Counted from the stretch's first letter, positions 54,350 to 63,583 are shown. The stretch is 64,000 bases of DNA from Bacteroidales bacterium (GCA_029098505.1 JAQXOE010000004.1:42164-106163), one strand, 5' to 3'. Notes: generated by a model from the sequence alone, not told the origin. Numbers and translations: made by a program.

Positions 54350-57300
54350 ATGACATTCAAAGAGTATAAAGGTCTTGATTTGGTGTCCGCAGGAAATGTG
54401 GCACTTGATAGGTGGAAGAAGAACGCTGCATTTGAGAAATCGCTCAAATTAAGGGAAGGAGCACCGGAGTTCATCTTCTTCGAGGGTCCCCCTTCAGCCA
54501 ACGGTATGCCGGGTATTCATCACGTTATGGCCCGCTCCATCAAGGATTCTATCTGCCGTTACAAGACCCAGCGCGGATATCGTGTCCAGCGTCGTGCCGG
54601 ATGGGATACACACGGACTCCCTGTTGAACTTGGCGTAGAGAAGAAACTCGGTATCACCAAGGCCGACATCGGCACCAAAATCAGTATAGCGGAGTACAAT
54701 GACGCCTGCCGCAAGGAAGTGATGAAGTACACCAAGGAATGGGTGTCGATGACCGAGCGTGTGGGTTATTGGGTCGATATGAATGACCCTTATATTACCT
54801 ATGACAACCGCTATATCGAGACTCTGTGGTATCTTCTCAAGAAAATATATGACAAGGGGCTGCTCTATAAGGGTTATACCATCCAGCCATATTCTCCGAC
54901 CGACGGTACCGGACTAAGCTCGCACGAACTCAACCAGCCGGGCTGTTACAAGGATGTGAGTGATACCACCGCTACCTGCCAGTTCGAGGTGATTAAGGAT
55001 GAGAAGTCTCAGATTCTTTATGAGTGCGAGACCGTTCCTGTATATTTCCTCGCCTGGACCACCACGCCTTGGACCCTGCCTTCAAACACAGCGCTCTGCG
55101 TCGGTCCTAACATAGACTACGTTCGCGTTCAGTCATTCAATCCATATACAGGTGAAGAGGCCATCTATGTTGTAGCAAAGGCTCTTGTCGGCGCCTGGTT
55201 CAATGCCAAGGCTGCCGGATTGCCACTCGAAGACTACAAGCCGGGCGACAAACTCGTGCCATACAGGGTGCTCCCGGGCGAATTCAAGGGATTTGAACTT
55301 GTAGGCATCAGATATCAGCAGCTCATCCCTTGGTTCAAGCCTGTAGAGGGCGAAGCATTCCGTGTCATATCAGGCGATTACGTTACCACTGAAGACGGTA
55401 CAGGTATAGTTCATATCGCTCCGACCTTCGGTGCGGACGATAAGAAGGTGGCTTCCAACTTCGGCATCCCGGGCATTATGCCTATTGACAAGGATGGCAA
55501 TCCTCAGGCTCAGGTGGACCGTCAGGGCCGTTTCTGCAGACTTGAGGACCTTTCCGAGGAGTATGTCAGCAAGTACGTGGACCCTTCGTATGCCGAGTTT
55601 GCAGGCAGATACGTCAAGAAAGGCTATCAGGGCTATTTCGAAAAGAACGAGGATCCTGATGCTCCAACACTTGACATTGACCTCTGTATGATGATGAAGG
55701 CGGACGGCCGCGCATTCAAGATACAGAAGCACGTCCACTCATATCCTCACAGCTGGAGAACCGACCTCCCTGTGCTCTATTATCCTCTTGACTCCTGGTT
55801 CATCAAAGCCACGGCGGTCAAGGATGAGATGGTGGCATTGAACAAGACCATTACCTGGAAGCCTGAAAGCACGGGTACAGGACGCTTCGGCCAGTGGCTT
55901 GAGAATATTCAGGACTGGAACCTTTCACGCAGCCGCTTCTGGGGCACACCGCTTCCGATTTGGAGAAGCGAAGACGGAAAGGAAGAGAAGTGCATAGGCT
56001 CGGTCAAGGAGCTTTACGCCGAAGTCGAGAAGGCCGTTGCCGCTGGTTTTATGAGCAGCAATCCTCTCAAGGACAAGGGCTTCGATCCTGAGGATATGTC
56101 CATTGACAATTACAACAGAATCGATTTGCACCGCCCTTACGTGGATGAAATCGTCCTCGTTTCCGACAGCGGAAAGAAGATGATGCGCGAGACCGACCTC
56201 ATTGACGTTTGGTTCGATTCCGGTGCGATGCCTTATGCTCAGGAGGGCCTCAGGAACATTGACAGCCCTAAATTCGGCTGTACCGCTGATTTCATTGCCG
56301 AAGGTGTCGATCAGACCCGCGGCTGGTTCTATACCCTCCACGCCATCCATACGATGATAGGCGGCACTCCAGCTTTCAAGCGCGTAATCTCCAACGGACT
56401 TGTCCTCGACAAGGACGGCAACAAGATGTCGAAGCGTTTGGGCAATGCCGTTGATCCGTTTATGGCACTTGATAAATACGGCGCTGATGCGCTCCGCTGG
56501 TATATGCTCACCAATGCCCAGCCTTGGGACAACCTCAAGTTTGACGAGGCCGGTGTGGACGAGGTCAGGAGGAAGTTCTTCGGAACACTTTACAATACCT
56601 ACTCATTCTTCGCGCTTTATGCCAATATTGACAGTTTCGACCCTTCAAGCGAGCCGGTGCCTTATCAGGAGCGTCCTGAAATAGACCGTTGGGTCATCTC
56701 GAAGATGAACAGCCTGGTCAAGGATGTGATAGCTGCATATGAGGACTATGATGTGACCAGCGCCGGGCGAATGATTCAGGATTTCGTCTGCGATCATCTT
56801 TCGAACTGGTACGTGCGCTTGAACAGAAAGCGCTTCTGGGGCGGTGAAATGGGTGCCGACAAGCTCGCGGCTTACCAGACCTTGTATGAAGTGCTCAAGA
56901 ATATTGCCATACTCGCGGCTCCTATTGCGCCGTTCTATATGGATAATCTCTATCTCGACCTGGTGAAGGACGGTGAGGAGTCAGTACACTTTACGCTTAT
57001 GCCTGAGGCCTGCGAGGCTTGCATTGACACTGAGCTCGAGGAGAGGATGGAGCTGGCGCAGAAGGCGACTTCTATGGTTCTTGCCCTCCGCCGAAAGGTG
57101 AACATCAAGGTGCGTCAGCCGCTTGCAAAGCTGATGATTCCTGTGCTCTCGGATAAGGTGCGTGCCCAGCTTGAGATGGTTAAGGGATTGATACTCAGTG
57201 AGGTGAATGTAAAGGAGGCCGAGTTTATCACTGATACTACCGGCATCATCACCAAGAAGATCAAGCCGAATTTCAAGACTCTCGGAAAGCTTTATGGAAA

Positions 57301-57805
57301 GCAGATGAAGGAGATTGCCGCTGCATTCGCGTCATTTGACCAGCAGACCATTTCCGCTATCCAGGCTGCAGAGCTCTCAGGAGAGGCTTACAGCTTTACA
57401 TTGCCTTCCGGCGAGGTTTCTCTTAAGGCCGGGGACTACGAAATCTCATCAGAGGATATGCCGGGCTGGCTCGTTGCTTCTGAGGGCTCTCTCACCATTG
57501 CCCTCGACATTGAAGTCAACGAAGCTCTACGTAGCGAGGGTGTGGCCCGCGAACTCATCAACAGGGTTCAGAACATTCGAAAGGACAATGGATTCGACGT
57601 CACTGACAAAGTCGATGTTGTTATCTACGCAGACGGTGAGGACCTGAAGCAGATTGAGGCTTCACTCAAATCCTTCGGCGACTATCTTTCTTCTCAGACT
57701 CTTGCATTGTCAGTCAAGGCCGGGATGCTTTCGGCTGCGCCTGCCGAGGCTGTCGAGGTTGAGTGGAATGATACGCCTATCAAGATATATGTGACTAAGA
57801 ACTAA
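54350..57805 (+). CDS. ileS: Isoleucine-tRNA ligase
   Basis: A 1151-residue synthetase. The HIGH-equivalent motif is PSANGMPGIHH (48-58); the KMSKS loop is KMSKR at 692-696. The editing (CP1) domain carries AWTTTPWTLPSNTA and GTGIVHIAPTFGADD. The length and an anticodon-binding domain of about 350 residues place it in the longer, eukaryote-like IleRS group, which often resists mupirocin (inference from type). It opens a unit with the DksA-like gene and lspA, an order common in Bacteroidota. Confidence 0.95.
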   Translation: MTFKEYKGLDLVSAGNVALDRWKKNAAFEKSLKLREGAPEFIFFEGPPSANGMPGIHHVMARSIKDSICRYKTQRGYRVQRRAGWDTHGLPVELGVEKKLGITKADIGTKISIAEYNDACRKEVMKYTKEWVSMTERVGYWVDMNDPYITYDNRYIETLWYLLKKIYDKGLLYKGYTIQPYSPTDGTGLSSHELNQPGCYKDVSDTTATCQFEVIKDEKSQILYECETVPVYFLAWTTTPWTLPSNTALCVGPNIDYVRVQSFNPYTGEEAIYVVAKALVGAWFNAKAAGLPLEDYKPGDKLVPYRVLPGEFKGFELVGIRYQQLIPWFKPVEGEAFRVISGDYVTTEDGTGIVHIAPTFGADDKKVASNFGIPGIMPIDKDGNPQAQVDRQGRFCRLEDLSEEYVSKYVDPSYAEFAGRYVKKGYQGYFEKNEDPDAPTLDIDLCMMMKADGRAFKIQKHVHSYPHSWRTDLPVLYYPLDSWFIKATAVKDEMVALNKTITWKPESTGTGRFGQWLENIQDWNLSRSRFWGTPLPIWRSEDGKEEKCIGSVKELYAEVEKAVAAGFMSSNPLKDKGFDPEDMSIDNYNRIDLHRPYVDEIVLVSDSGKKMMRETDLIDVWFDSGAMPYAQEGLRNIDSPKFGCTADFIAEGVDQTRGWFYTLHAIHTMIGGTPAFKRVISNGLVLDKDGNKMSKRLGNAVDPFMALDKYGADALRWYMLTNAQPWDNLKFDEAGVDEVRRKFFGTLYNTYSFFALYANIDSFDPSSEPVPYQERPEIDRWVISKMNSLVKDVIAAYEDYDVTSAGRMIQDFVCDHLSNWYVRLNRKRFWGGEMGADKLAAYQTLYEVLKNIAILAAPIAPFYMDNLYLDLVKDGEESVHFTLMPEACEACIDTELEERMELAQKATSMVLALRRKVNIKVRQPLAKLMIPVLSDKVRAQLEMVKGLILSEVNVKEAEFITDTTGIITKKIKPNFKTLGKLYGKQMKEIAAAFASFDQQTISAIQAAELSGEAYSFTLPSGEVSLKAGDYEISSEDMPGWLVASEGSLTIALDIEVNEALRSEGVARELINRVQNIRKDNGFDVTDKVDVVIYADGEDLKQIEASLKSFGDYLSSQTLALSVKAGMLSAAPAEAVEVEWNDTPIKIYVTKN

Positions 57806-57822
57806 TTAAACCAAAGGACATT

Positions 57823-58239
57823 ATGGAAGAAATGCTTAAGAACGAGGCCCAGGTTGAAAAGACCAGATACAGCGACGAGGAACTCGCCGAATTCAAGGCC
57901 ATTATACTTGAGAAACTTGAGGCAGCCAAGGCTGAATACAAGACTCTCAGGGAAAATGTAAGTCGCAGTTCAAGCAACGACATAGAAGATACATCTCCTT
58001 CATTCAAGACCGTGGAGGACGATGGCGCCAACCAGCTGTCCAAGGAAGAGGCCAGTCAGCTTGCGCAGCGTCAGTACAAATTCATTCAGAACCTTGAGGC
58101 CGCTCTGGTTCGCATTGAGAATAAGACTTATGGAGTATGCCGTGTGACCGGCAAGCTCATCCCTAAAGAGAGACTCCGTCTTGTTCCTCATGCTACACTT
58201 ACAGTTGAGGCAAAGGAAATGATGTCAAAAGGCAAGTAA
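57823..58239 (+). CDS. DksA/TraR-like protein
   Basis: A 138-residue protein with an N-terminal coiled coil (YSDEELAEFKAIILEKLEAA) and a C-terminal remnant of the DksA zinc finger, GVCRVTGKLIPKERLRLVPHATL. Only one of the four zinc cysteines remains, which is usual in the Bacteroidota group of this family. The acidic tip is not DxxDxA. It may bind the RNA polymerase secondary channel, but this is inferred. It lies between ileS and lspA with short gaps. Confidence 0.88.
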   Translation: MEEMLKNEAQVEKTRYSDEELAEFKAIILEKLEAAKAEYKTLRENVSRSSSNDIEDTSPSFKTVEDDGANQLSKEEASQLAQRQYKFIQNLEAALVRIENKTYGVCRVTGKLIPKERLRLVPHATLTVEAKEMMSKGK

Positions 58240-58245
58240 AGGCGT

Positions 58246-58959
58246 ATGAAGCTCAGCAGAGCCAAGAAACTACTCCTGCTTGGTATCATTCTCGTCCTTA
58301 TTGACCAGATTATCAAAATTCTGGTCAAGACCAATATGTTCCTTGGCCAGCACATTGACGTGATAGGCCAATGGTTCAAGTTGCTCTTCATCGAGAACGA
58401 GGGTTTTGCTTTTGGCTGGTCTTTCGGAGGCGTTTGGGGCAAATACTTTCTCTCAGCCTTCCGCATCTGTCTCGGTGCGGTGCTCATCTGGTGGATAGGA
58501 AAGATGTGCCGCAGGAATGATGCCGAAACCGCAGCCGGCAGAAAAGCGCCTGTTCCCACCGGCTTTCTGGTCGGATTGACCATCATCACTGCCGGTGCAC
58601 TAGGCAATGTCATCGACTGCTTTTTCTACGGTTTGCTGTTCTCGGAATCAACCCCCGCTGCAATAGCCAGCTTTGGAGGCCATTATGCTCCTTTTATGCA
58701 GGGCAAGGTGGTGGATATGTTCTACTTCCCGATTATCAATACTACTTGGCCTCAGTGGCTCCCGATAATAGGAGGAAAGCCTTTCACCTTCTTTGACCCA
58801 GTCTTCAACTTCGCTGACAGCTGCGTCTCTGTTGGAGCCGTTTACCTGATTCTTTTCCAGTGGAAGTATATAGGAACTCTTGAGAGCAATCCAGCCTCTG
58901 ACGGAAAAGAGCCCGATGCGGACAGCAAAGCTGACAAGGCTCACAAGTCAGCACGCTGA
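58246..58959 (+). CDS. lspA: Lipoprotein signal peptidase
   Basis: A 237-residue aspartyl peptidase of the inner membrane that cuts prolipoprotein signals. The catalytic pair is Asp124 (GNVID) and Asp191 (FNFAD). Four helices are present, plus NEGFAFG and the C-terminal family motif. It is longer than proteobacterial LspA (about 165) because of two loops, about 84-107 and 130-180, and a charged tail of 25 residues. The lipoproteins in this window (FKBP, thioredoxin-fold) are likely substrates. Confidence 0.94.
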   Translation: MKLSRAKKLLLLGIILVLIDQIIKILVKTNMFLGQHIDVIGQWFKLLFIENEGFAFGWSFGGVWGKYFLSAFRICLGAVLIWWIGKMCRRNDAETAAGRKAPVPTGFLVGLTIITAGALGNVIDCFFYGLLFSESTPAAIASFGGHYAPFMQGKVVDMFYFPIINTTWPQWLPIIGGKPFTFFDPVFNFADSCVSVGAVYLILFQWKYIGTLESNPASDGKEPDADSKADKAHKSAR

Positions 58960-58985
58960 AAAAGCTAAAAAATCAGATACTTTTA

Positions 58986-59016
58986 TTTGGTAAATAAAAA
59001 TTATTACCTATATTTG
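58986..59016 (+). promoter_or_regulatory. Promoter of tRNA-Ser
   Basis: TTTG (58986-58989), 19 bases, then TATATTTG (59009-59016), 38 bases before the mature tRNA 5' end. Confidence 0.75.
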
Positions 59017-59054
59017 CATTCCCAAAACGAAAGTTAGGGGCCTACCAAGGCTTT

Positions 59055-59139
59055 GGAGAGGTGGTAGAGTGGTCGATTACGGCAGTCTTGAAAACTGTTG
59101 AGCTGAAAGGCTCCGGGGGTTCGAATCCCTCCCTCTCCG
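59055..59139 (+). tRNA. tRNA-Ser (anticodon TGA)
   Basis: An 85-base tRNA. The acceptor strands GGAGAGG and CCTCTCC pair perfectly with G as discriminator. The anticodon stem CAGT/ACTG flanks the loop CTTGAAA, giving anticodon TGA. A long variable arm (TTGAGCTGAAAGGCTC) is typical of class II tRNA-Ser, and the T-arm is GGGGGTTCGAATCCCTC. CCA is not encoded. Confidence 0.95.
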
Positions 59140-59143
59140 CTAA

Positions 59144-59262
59144 CAATTTGAAGCTCAGCGCAAAGCGCTGGGCTTTTTTCGTGCAAGGCCGTCAGGAGTT
59201 TGCTCCTGTAAGGACTTGTGCGGAGAAAGCCCGAAGGCCGTAAGGCCGTGAGCTTCAAATTG
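59144..59262 (+). repeat. 119-bp inverted element attached to tRNA-Ser
   Basis: CAATTTGAAGCTCA (59144-59157) and its exact complement TGAGCTTCAAATTG (59249-59262) bound a region that itself folds: a terminator hairpin, then a second stem from GGGCTTT to AAAGCCC, and a GGCCGTAAGGCC hairpin. The whole could form a multi-branched RNA or cruciform. Confidence 0.75.
59152..59179 (+). terminator. Terminator of tRNA-Ser
   Basis: AGCTCAGCGC and GCGCTGGGCT form a ten-base-pair stem (one G-T pair) with an AAA loop, followed by six T residues. Confidence 0.88.
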
Positions 59263-59586
59263 TTTGCAAGGGCCCCTCCGGCGAGGAGGAAGGGATGTGG
59301 CGCACAAAGTGCGGCAAATCCCCCGGAGAGGGAGAGATTCCCCCGTCTATCTTCTGACTACCTTTTGCAGCCATTTCGCTGCCAAATTTTCTATGCAAAT
59401 CGTAAACAATGCAATGCAGACCGTATGCATACCGGCTGGCCATTTTCGCTGCATACACCCCATTCCGGACCGTTGGGGATTCGAACCCAGCATTGATTAT
59501 CAATGAGTTTGACCGGGTGTAAGGCTCGTGTTTACGAAGTGCTTACAGGCGAAAAAACGCGGTGTGGATTTTGCTTGGCGGAGCGG
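59263..59586. other. Non-coding gap after tRNA-Ser
   Basis: About 320 bases without a credible gene. It holds copy 1 of a 48-bp repeat and, near 59470-59500 on the minus strand, a tRNA T-arm-like segment. Small ORFs here look spurious. Confidence 0.6.
59275..59322 (+). repeat. 48-bp dispersed repeat, copy 1
   Basis: CCTCCGGCGAG to AGTGCGGCAAATCCC, found again in the same direction at 63584-63631 with five differences. The inner part can pair: GGGAT with ATCCC and CGCAC with GTGCG. Confidence 0.8.
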
Positions 59587-59802
59587 CTAACCTACCGTTG
59601 CCACAGCATCAATCTCTTCAGCAAGGGCTGTCAGCCTCTTGGCGATATCCCTGAAAGATTCTACGATCTTCTTGGCTTCCTCTGCTGTGAACTCAGTCTT
59701 TGATCCTCCTACAGGGCAACCAGCGAGTTTCTTATCGAAATCTTCGCTCGACTCGCCCAAGTATTGCTGAGCAAATTCGGCCTTGTTAATAATCTCTTCC
59801 AT
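59587..59802 (-). CDS. Small DUF5053-like protein
   Basis: A 71-residue acidic, helical protein (AEFAQQYLGESSEDFDKKLAG, EFTAEEAKKIVESFRDIAKRL). It resembles the short DUF5053 proteins of Bacteroidota, which look like single helix-turn-helix units, but the match is by eye only. It is 48 bases downstream of the nuclease-helicase gene on the same strand and is probably co-transcribed. No function can be assigned. Confidence 0.5.
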   Translation of the reverse strand: MEEIINKAEFAQQYLGESSEDFDKKLAGCPVGGSKTEFTAEEAKKIVESFRDIAKRLTALAEEIDAVATVG

Positions 59803-59850
59803 CTCAGTAAAAGCTGTATAGATGGGAAATATTTTGAATCTTGTCTGCCA

Positions 59851-61719
59851 TCAAAGTTTTATCTGTCCAATGCGTTCGCGGATATACTCCCGCAGTTGTT
59901 CATCCTCACAATAGATAAAGCAGCCTTTTTGACCTCGGGATAAAATCGTCTTATACGTATTTCGTATAATTCTGTTAGCCAAATCATAGTTTCCACTGGA
60001 CCTAATCCCTTTAAGTGATTTATCGGTTCTGGATCTCGACTGATAATCTGTCTGAACTGCCCCGTTTCTAAAAACCAAGTCCTTCCCGATAATAACTCCT
60101 ACATAATCGAATTCTAAGCCCTGAGATGTATGTATGCATCCTACCTGATCAAAAGAATCTTCATCTATTGCCCATGTATTGGTGTCGCTAAAATTCCATT
60201 GCGCCTTAAATCCATCTGGAAGAATGATGTCAAACTGAGTCTTATCATTCTTGCTAATCCAGTCATAACAGTAACCGGCAATCATTCGGGACTTATTAGA
60301 AATAATATTCTTTTCTCTCAAAGCCTCACGCATCTTCACAGGACTATCAAAAATCCTGACGTCATAATCCAAATCCATCTCCGTATTAGCTGTATTACGA
60401 ATCCCCAAAATATCATTGAGGAAAGCAAGATATCCATCACTTCCATTACATCTGAACTGCGAAACGAGGTTGATATAACTACCAGAAATCAAACAACTTC
60501 CTTCCATCTCCGCACATTCCTTTATCAATTCCACACTTCCCACGTCAGAAGTCGTTACAATCTGGTCTTCATCAATGAAGAATACAGAAACCCTTGATGC
60601 ATGAATTATTTCCTTGGTTTGGCAAGCCCCACGATTCTGAAACATCCCGCTCTTCATCTGAAGTCGATGTGCTTCATCTACTATCAAACAATCAAATACA
60701 TTCTTGCCCGCATCGACATAAGATCCAGAGCCTTTAAATAAAGACTTAATATAATTTTGTGTATATGCATCTCGCCTCAACTGTTCGAAATACACATTGC
60801 GTGGTGCAGCATTCTTGGTGACATAATTGGCAGTATATCCGCTTCTAATCAATTCACAGAGCAATTGGATAGCTACTACGCTTTTTCCAGTTCCTGGGCC
60901 GCCCTCAACTATGATAGTATATTTCGGATTGCCGCTTTCCTTCAATGCATTATGTACAATTTTCCTGATTGTTTCAAAAGCGACTTTCTGCTCATCTATC
61001 AAATAAAATTCCCTATTGCCTTTGAGCATCGAACCAAGTGCGTCTTGAAGAGCCTTGGCAGGCCTCAATCTCCCATCTTCTATCAGATACAATAGATCCA
61101 ATTCGCTTTTTCTGCGTACTAACTTCGAAATAAACCGAGAAAGTTCCCTTGTGTCATTTTCCAAGAAAACAGGAGCCATCTCCAAGGCCTCTTTGTATAA
61201 CGCACAATCTATATTCCCCCTGTTCGATTCTTTAAAATTATGGAGATAAGCACAAGGGTGCAGGGAAATATCATATTGCACTATGCTCTCATTGAAACTT
61301 TCTATTGTCTTGGCATATGAATATGCTTGATAAGAAGGATGAACTACTGCCCTATTAGCCCCGCCGGTATAGGCAGTAACAATATCTGGTCTCGAAGTTT
61401 TCCCGCACGTTTCCCATTGCTTCAACTCTATTATTACCACATTGTTATGGTTCGTATCATCAATTCCTGAAATAAGAAAGTCAACACGTTTAGAAGTAAG
61501 CGGAATCTGATATTCAATTGCGACCTGACACATATCATCAATTTCAGGGACATCAATTGCATTTCTCAAATACTGCAGCGAATTCGCCCAACTACGATAT
61601 TCAGCATCATTATTATGGGAAAAATGATGCTCCAAAAATTTATGTTCTATTATCGATGCAATGCTGTTACTTCGCACATCGTCAACGAATCCCGCTTTTG
61701 TGTTACGGTAAATAATCAT
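59851..61719 (-). CDS. PD-(D/E)XK nuclease-helicase (DUF2075-like)
   Basis: A 622-residue protein. The N-terminal 230 residues contain a PD-(D/E)XK-type core: VDFL (Asp80), then IIELKQW (Glu98, Lys100), and HPSYQAYSYA. The C-terminal part is an SF1-like ATPase of the DUF2075 type with Walker A GGPGTGKS (273-280), DEAH-box VDEAH (346-350), SQFRC (motif IV-like) and QGLEFDYVGV. A fused nuclease and helicase suggests attack on DNA, as in phage or plasmid defence, but this is inferred. ATG 61719 follows a TACCTTTG box by 27 bases; an extension to 61863 is rejected. Confidence 0.8.
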   Translation of the reverse strand: MIIYRNTKAGFVDDVRSNSIASIIEHKFLEHHFSHNNDAEYRSWANSLQYLRNAIDVPEIDDMCQVAIEYQIPLTSKRVDFLISGIDDTNHNNVVIIELKQWETCGKTSRPDIVTAYTGGANRAVVHPSYQAYSYAKTIESFNESIVQYDISLHPCAYLHNFKESNRGNIDCALYKEALEMAPVFLENDTRELSRFISKLVRRKSELDLLYLIEDGRLRPAKALQDALGSMLKGNREFYLIDEQKVAFETIRKIVHNALKESGNPKYTIIVEGGPGTGKSVVAIQLLCELIRSGYTANYVTKNAAPRNVYFEQLRRDAYTQNYIKSLFKGSGSYVDAGKNVFDCLIVDEAHRLQMKSGMFQNRGACQTKEIIHASRVSVFFIDEDQIVTTSDVGSVELIKECAEMEGSCLISGSYINLVSQFRCNGSDGYLAFLNDILGIRNTANTEMDLDYDVRIFDSPVKMREALREKNIISNKSRMIAGYCYDWISKNDKTQFDIILPDGFKAQWNFSDTNTWAIDEDSFDQVGCIHTSQGLEFDYVGVIIGKDLVFRNGAVQTDYQSRSRTDKSLKGIRSSGNYDLANRIIRNTYKTILSRGQKGCFIYCEDEQLREYIRERIGQIKL

Positions 61720-61746
61720 GGGTATAATTATTCTTGCTTGTTGTTG

Positions 61747-61754
61747 CAAAGGTA
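61747..61754 (-). promoter_or_regulatory. -7 element of the nuclease-helicase gene
   Basis: TACCTTTG on the minus strand, 27 bases before ATG 61719, with a T-rich -33 region. Confidence 0.6.
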
Positions 61755-61937
61755 GCAATAATTTAAAAAGACGAGGCCCTTCCGAGGTCCTTGATGGATG
61801 CTCCTTGCTCCGTAAAGACTTACGGGAGATATCGGTCACTACCTCTAGAGTAGGAGATGCCATTTTGACATTTCAAAAATTAGAGGATTTGTATTCCTTA
61901 ATTCCGCAACACTATTACAAATATAACTTTTTAAGTA

Positions 61938-63359
61938 CCTGAGCAACAAAAAGTTGCCCAGGATTTTGCCATGTCGAAGAATTCACTTATCTTAGTGTTG
62001 CAAAAATAAACAAGCAAAACTCTGATATGACATGGCAAAAATACAAATTAAATCTGAGGAACTCACTCCTTTTGGAGGAATATTTTCAATAATGGAGCAA
62101 TTTGACTCCAAACTCTCATCTGTTATAGACTCAACCCTTGGTATGAGATGCAAGCTGTATGGTTATCAATACAGCGAAATCATCCGTTCGCTTATGAGCG
62201 TTTATTTCTGCGGCGGCTCATGCATAGAGGATGTCACCTCTCATCTGATGTACCATCTCTCGCTTCACCCGACACTTCGCACATGTAGTGCCGACACGAT
62301 TCTCAGAGCCATAAAGGAACTTACCCAGAATAACATTTCCTACACATCCGACACAGGCAAGACCTACGATTTCAATACAGCTGACACTCTCAATTCTTTA
62401 CTACTCAACTGTCTGTTCGCTACTGGTCAGTTGAAAGAGGGTGAGATGTATGATGTTGACTTCGATCACCAGTTCATAGAGACTGAGAAGTATGATGCGA
62501 AGCCTACATACAAGAAGTTCCTTGGTTATCGCCCTGGCGTGGCGGTTATTGGCGACTTGATTGTCGGCATAGAGAACAGCGACGGAAACACTAACGTTCG
62601 TTTCCACCAGAAGGACACGTTGAGGAGATTCTTTGAGAGGCTTGAACAGAAAGGATTGACAGTCAATCGTTTCAGGGCTGATTGCGGCTCGTGTTCTGAA
62701 GAGATAGTGGAAGAGATTGCTAAACACTGCAAGACCTTCTATATCCGTGCTAACCGATGCAGTTCGCTCTACAATGACATCTTTGCCCTCAGAGGTTGGA
62801 AGAAAGTGGAATTGGGCGGTATTGAGTTTGAGCTGGCCTCCATTCTCATCGAGAAATGGAAAGGGAAGGCATACCGTCTTGTGATTCAAAGGCAGAAGCG
62901 GATGGACGGCGAACTCGACCTGTGGGAAGGAGAATACACCTACCGCTGCATCCTTACAAATGACCACGATTCTTCCGATGGAGAGATTGTCGAATTCTAC
63001 AACCTCCGCGGAGGGAAGGAGCGCATCTTCGATGACATGAACAACGGATTCGGATGGAACAGACTGCCGAAATCATTCATGGGCGAAAACACTGTGTTTC
63101 TTCTGCTCACGGCACTCATACGCAACTTCTACAAATTCATCATGGGAAGGCTTGACGTGAAGAAGTTCGGGCTCAAAGCAACAAGTCGCATCAAGGCGTT
63201 TGTCTTCAGGTTCATCTCGGTGCCGGCCAAATGGATAAAGACATCAAGGCAGTATGTGCTGAATATCTATTCATGCAACAATGCTTATGCCAATGTGTTC
63301 CAGAATGACTTTGGATAACGCCAACAACTTATGGTTATGATTCTGCGTATTGCCTCAAG
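61938..63359 (+). mobile_element. IS1380-type insertion sequence
   Basis: The transposase gene is flanked on the left by a near-palindrome, CCTGAGCAAC (61938-61947) and GTTGCCCAGG (61953-61962), and on the right by TTGCCTCAAG (63350-63359), an imperfect inverted match to the left end. I see no clear target-site duplication, so the ends are approximate. Confidence 0.7.
62032..63318 (+). CDS. IS1380 family transposase
   Basis: A 428-residue DDE transposase. The family pattern is recognisable: the N-terminal TPFGGIFSIMEQFDS, the first catalytic Asp in YDVDFDHQFIET, the second in FRADCGSCSEE, and the glutamate in YNLRGGKERIFDDM (Y-x-R-GG-E), then FLLLTALIRNFYKF. All three acidic residues are present and the gene is full length, so the element may be active. 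It lies between the nuclease-helicase promoter and the repeat-rich region. Confidence 0.88.
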   Translation: MAKIQIKSEELTPFGGIFSIMEQFDSKLSSVIDSTLGMRCKLYGYQYSEIIRSLMSVYFCGGSCIEDVTSHLMYHLSLHPTLRTCSADTILRAIKELTQNNISYTSDTGKTYDFNTADTLNSLLLNCLFATGQLKEGEMYDVDFDHQFIETEKYDAKPTYKKFLGYRPGVAVIGDLIVGIENSDGNTNVRFHQKDTLRRFFERLEQKGLTVNRFRADCGSCSEEIVEEIAKHCKTFYIRANRCSSLYNDIFALRGWKKVELGGIEFELASILIEKWKGKAYRLVIQRQKRMDGELDLWEGEYTYRCILTNDHDSSDGEIVEFYNLRGGKERIFDDMNNGFGWNRLPKSFMGENTVFLLLTALIRNFYKFIMGRLDVKKFGLKATSRIKAFVFRFISVPAKWIKTSRQYVLNIYSCNNAYANVFQNDFG

Positions 63360-63583
63360 TCGCATGGTGGGGTAAGGGGAATTTATATGTCTTTATGGTG
63401 ACATTAGATGCCCTGTACCCTATTTTCACTATTGATGCTGATTCTTTTCGCTTCTATATCATATTATGCGCGTAGTTGCGGATTTGAGGGTATTCAAAAA
63501 AGTGGGCCTTCGCTATGACACCGACTGCCACAATGAACGCCGGCGGATCCTCTCCCGCAGTACCTGCCGCCTGAACGGACCCG

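Noticed and set aside
57823..58239. DksA-like protein as a damaged zinc-finger gene
   Set aside because: The single-cysteine form GVCRVTGKLIP is the usual state in Bacteroidota homologues.
59465..59530. A tRNA-Ile(GAT) gene on the minus strand
   Set aside because: A TTGATAA loop and a T-arm motif can be found, but the anticodon stem does not pair and no acceptor stem exists.
61720..61863. N-terminal extension of the nuclease-helicase by 48 residues
   Set aside because: It would run through the TACCTTTG promoter box, and the extra residues have no family match.
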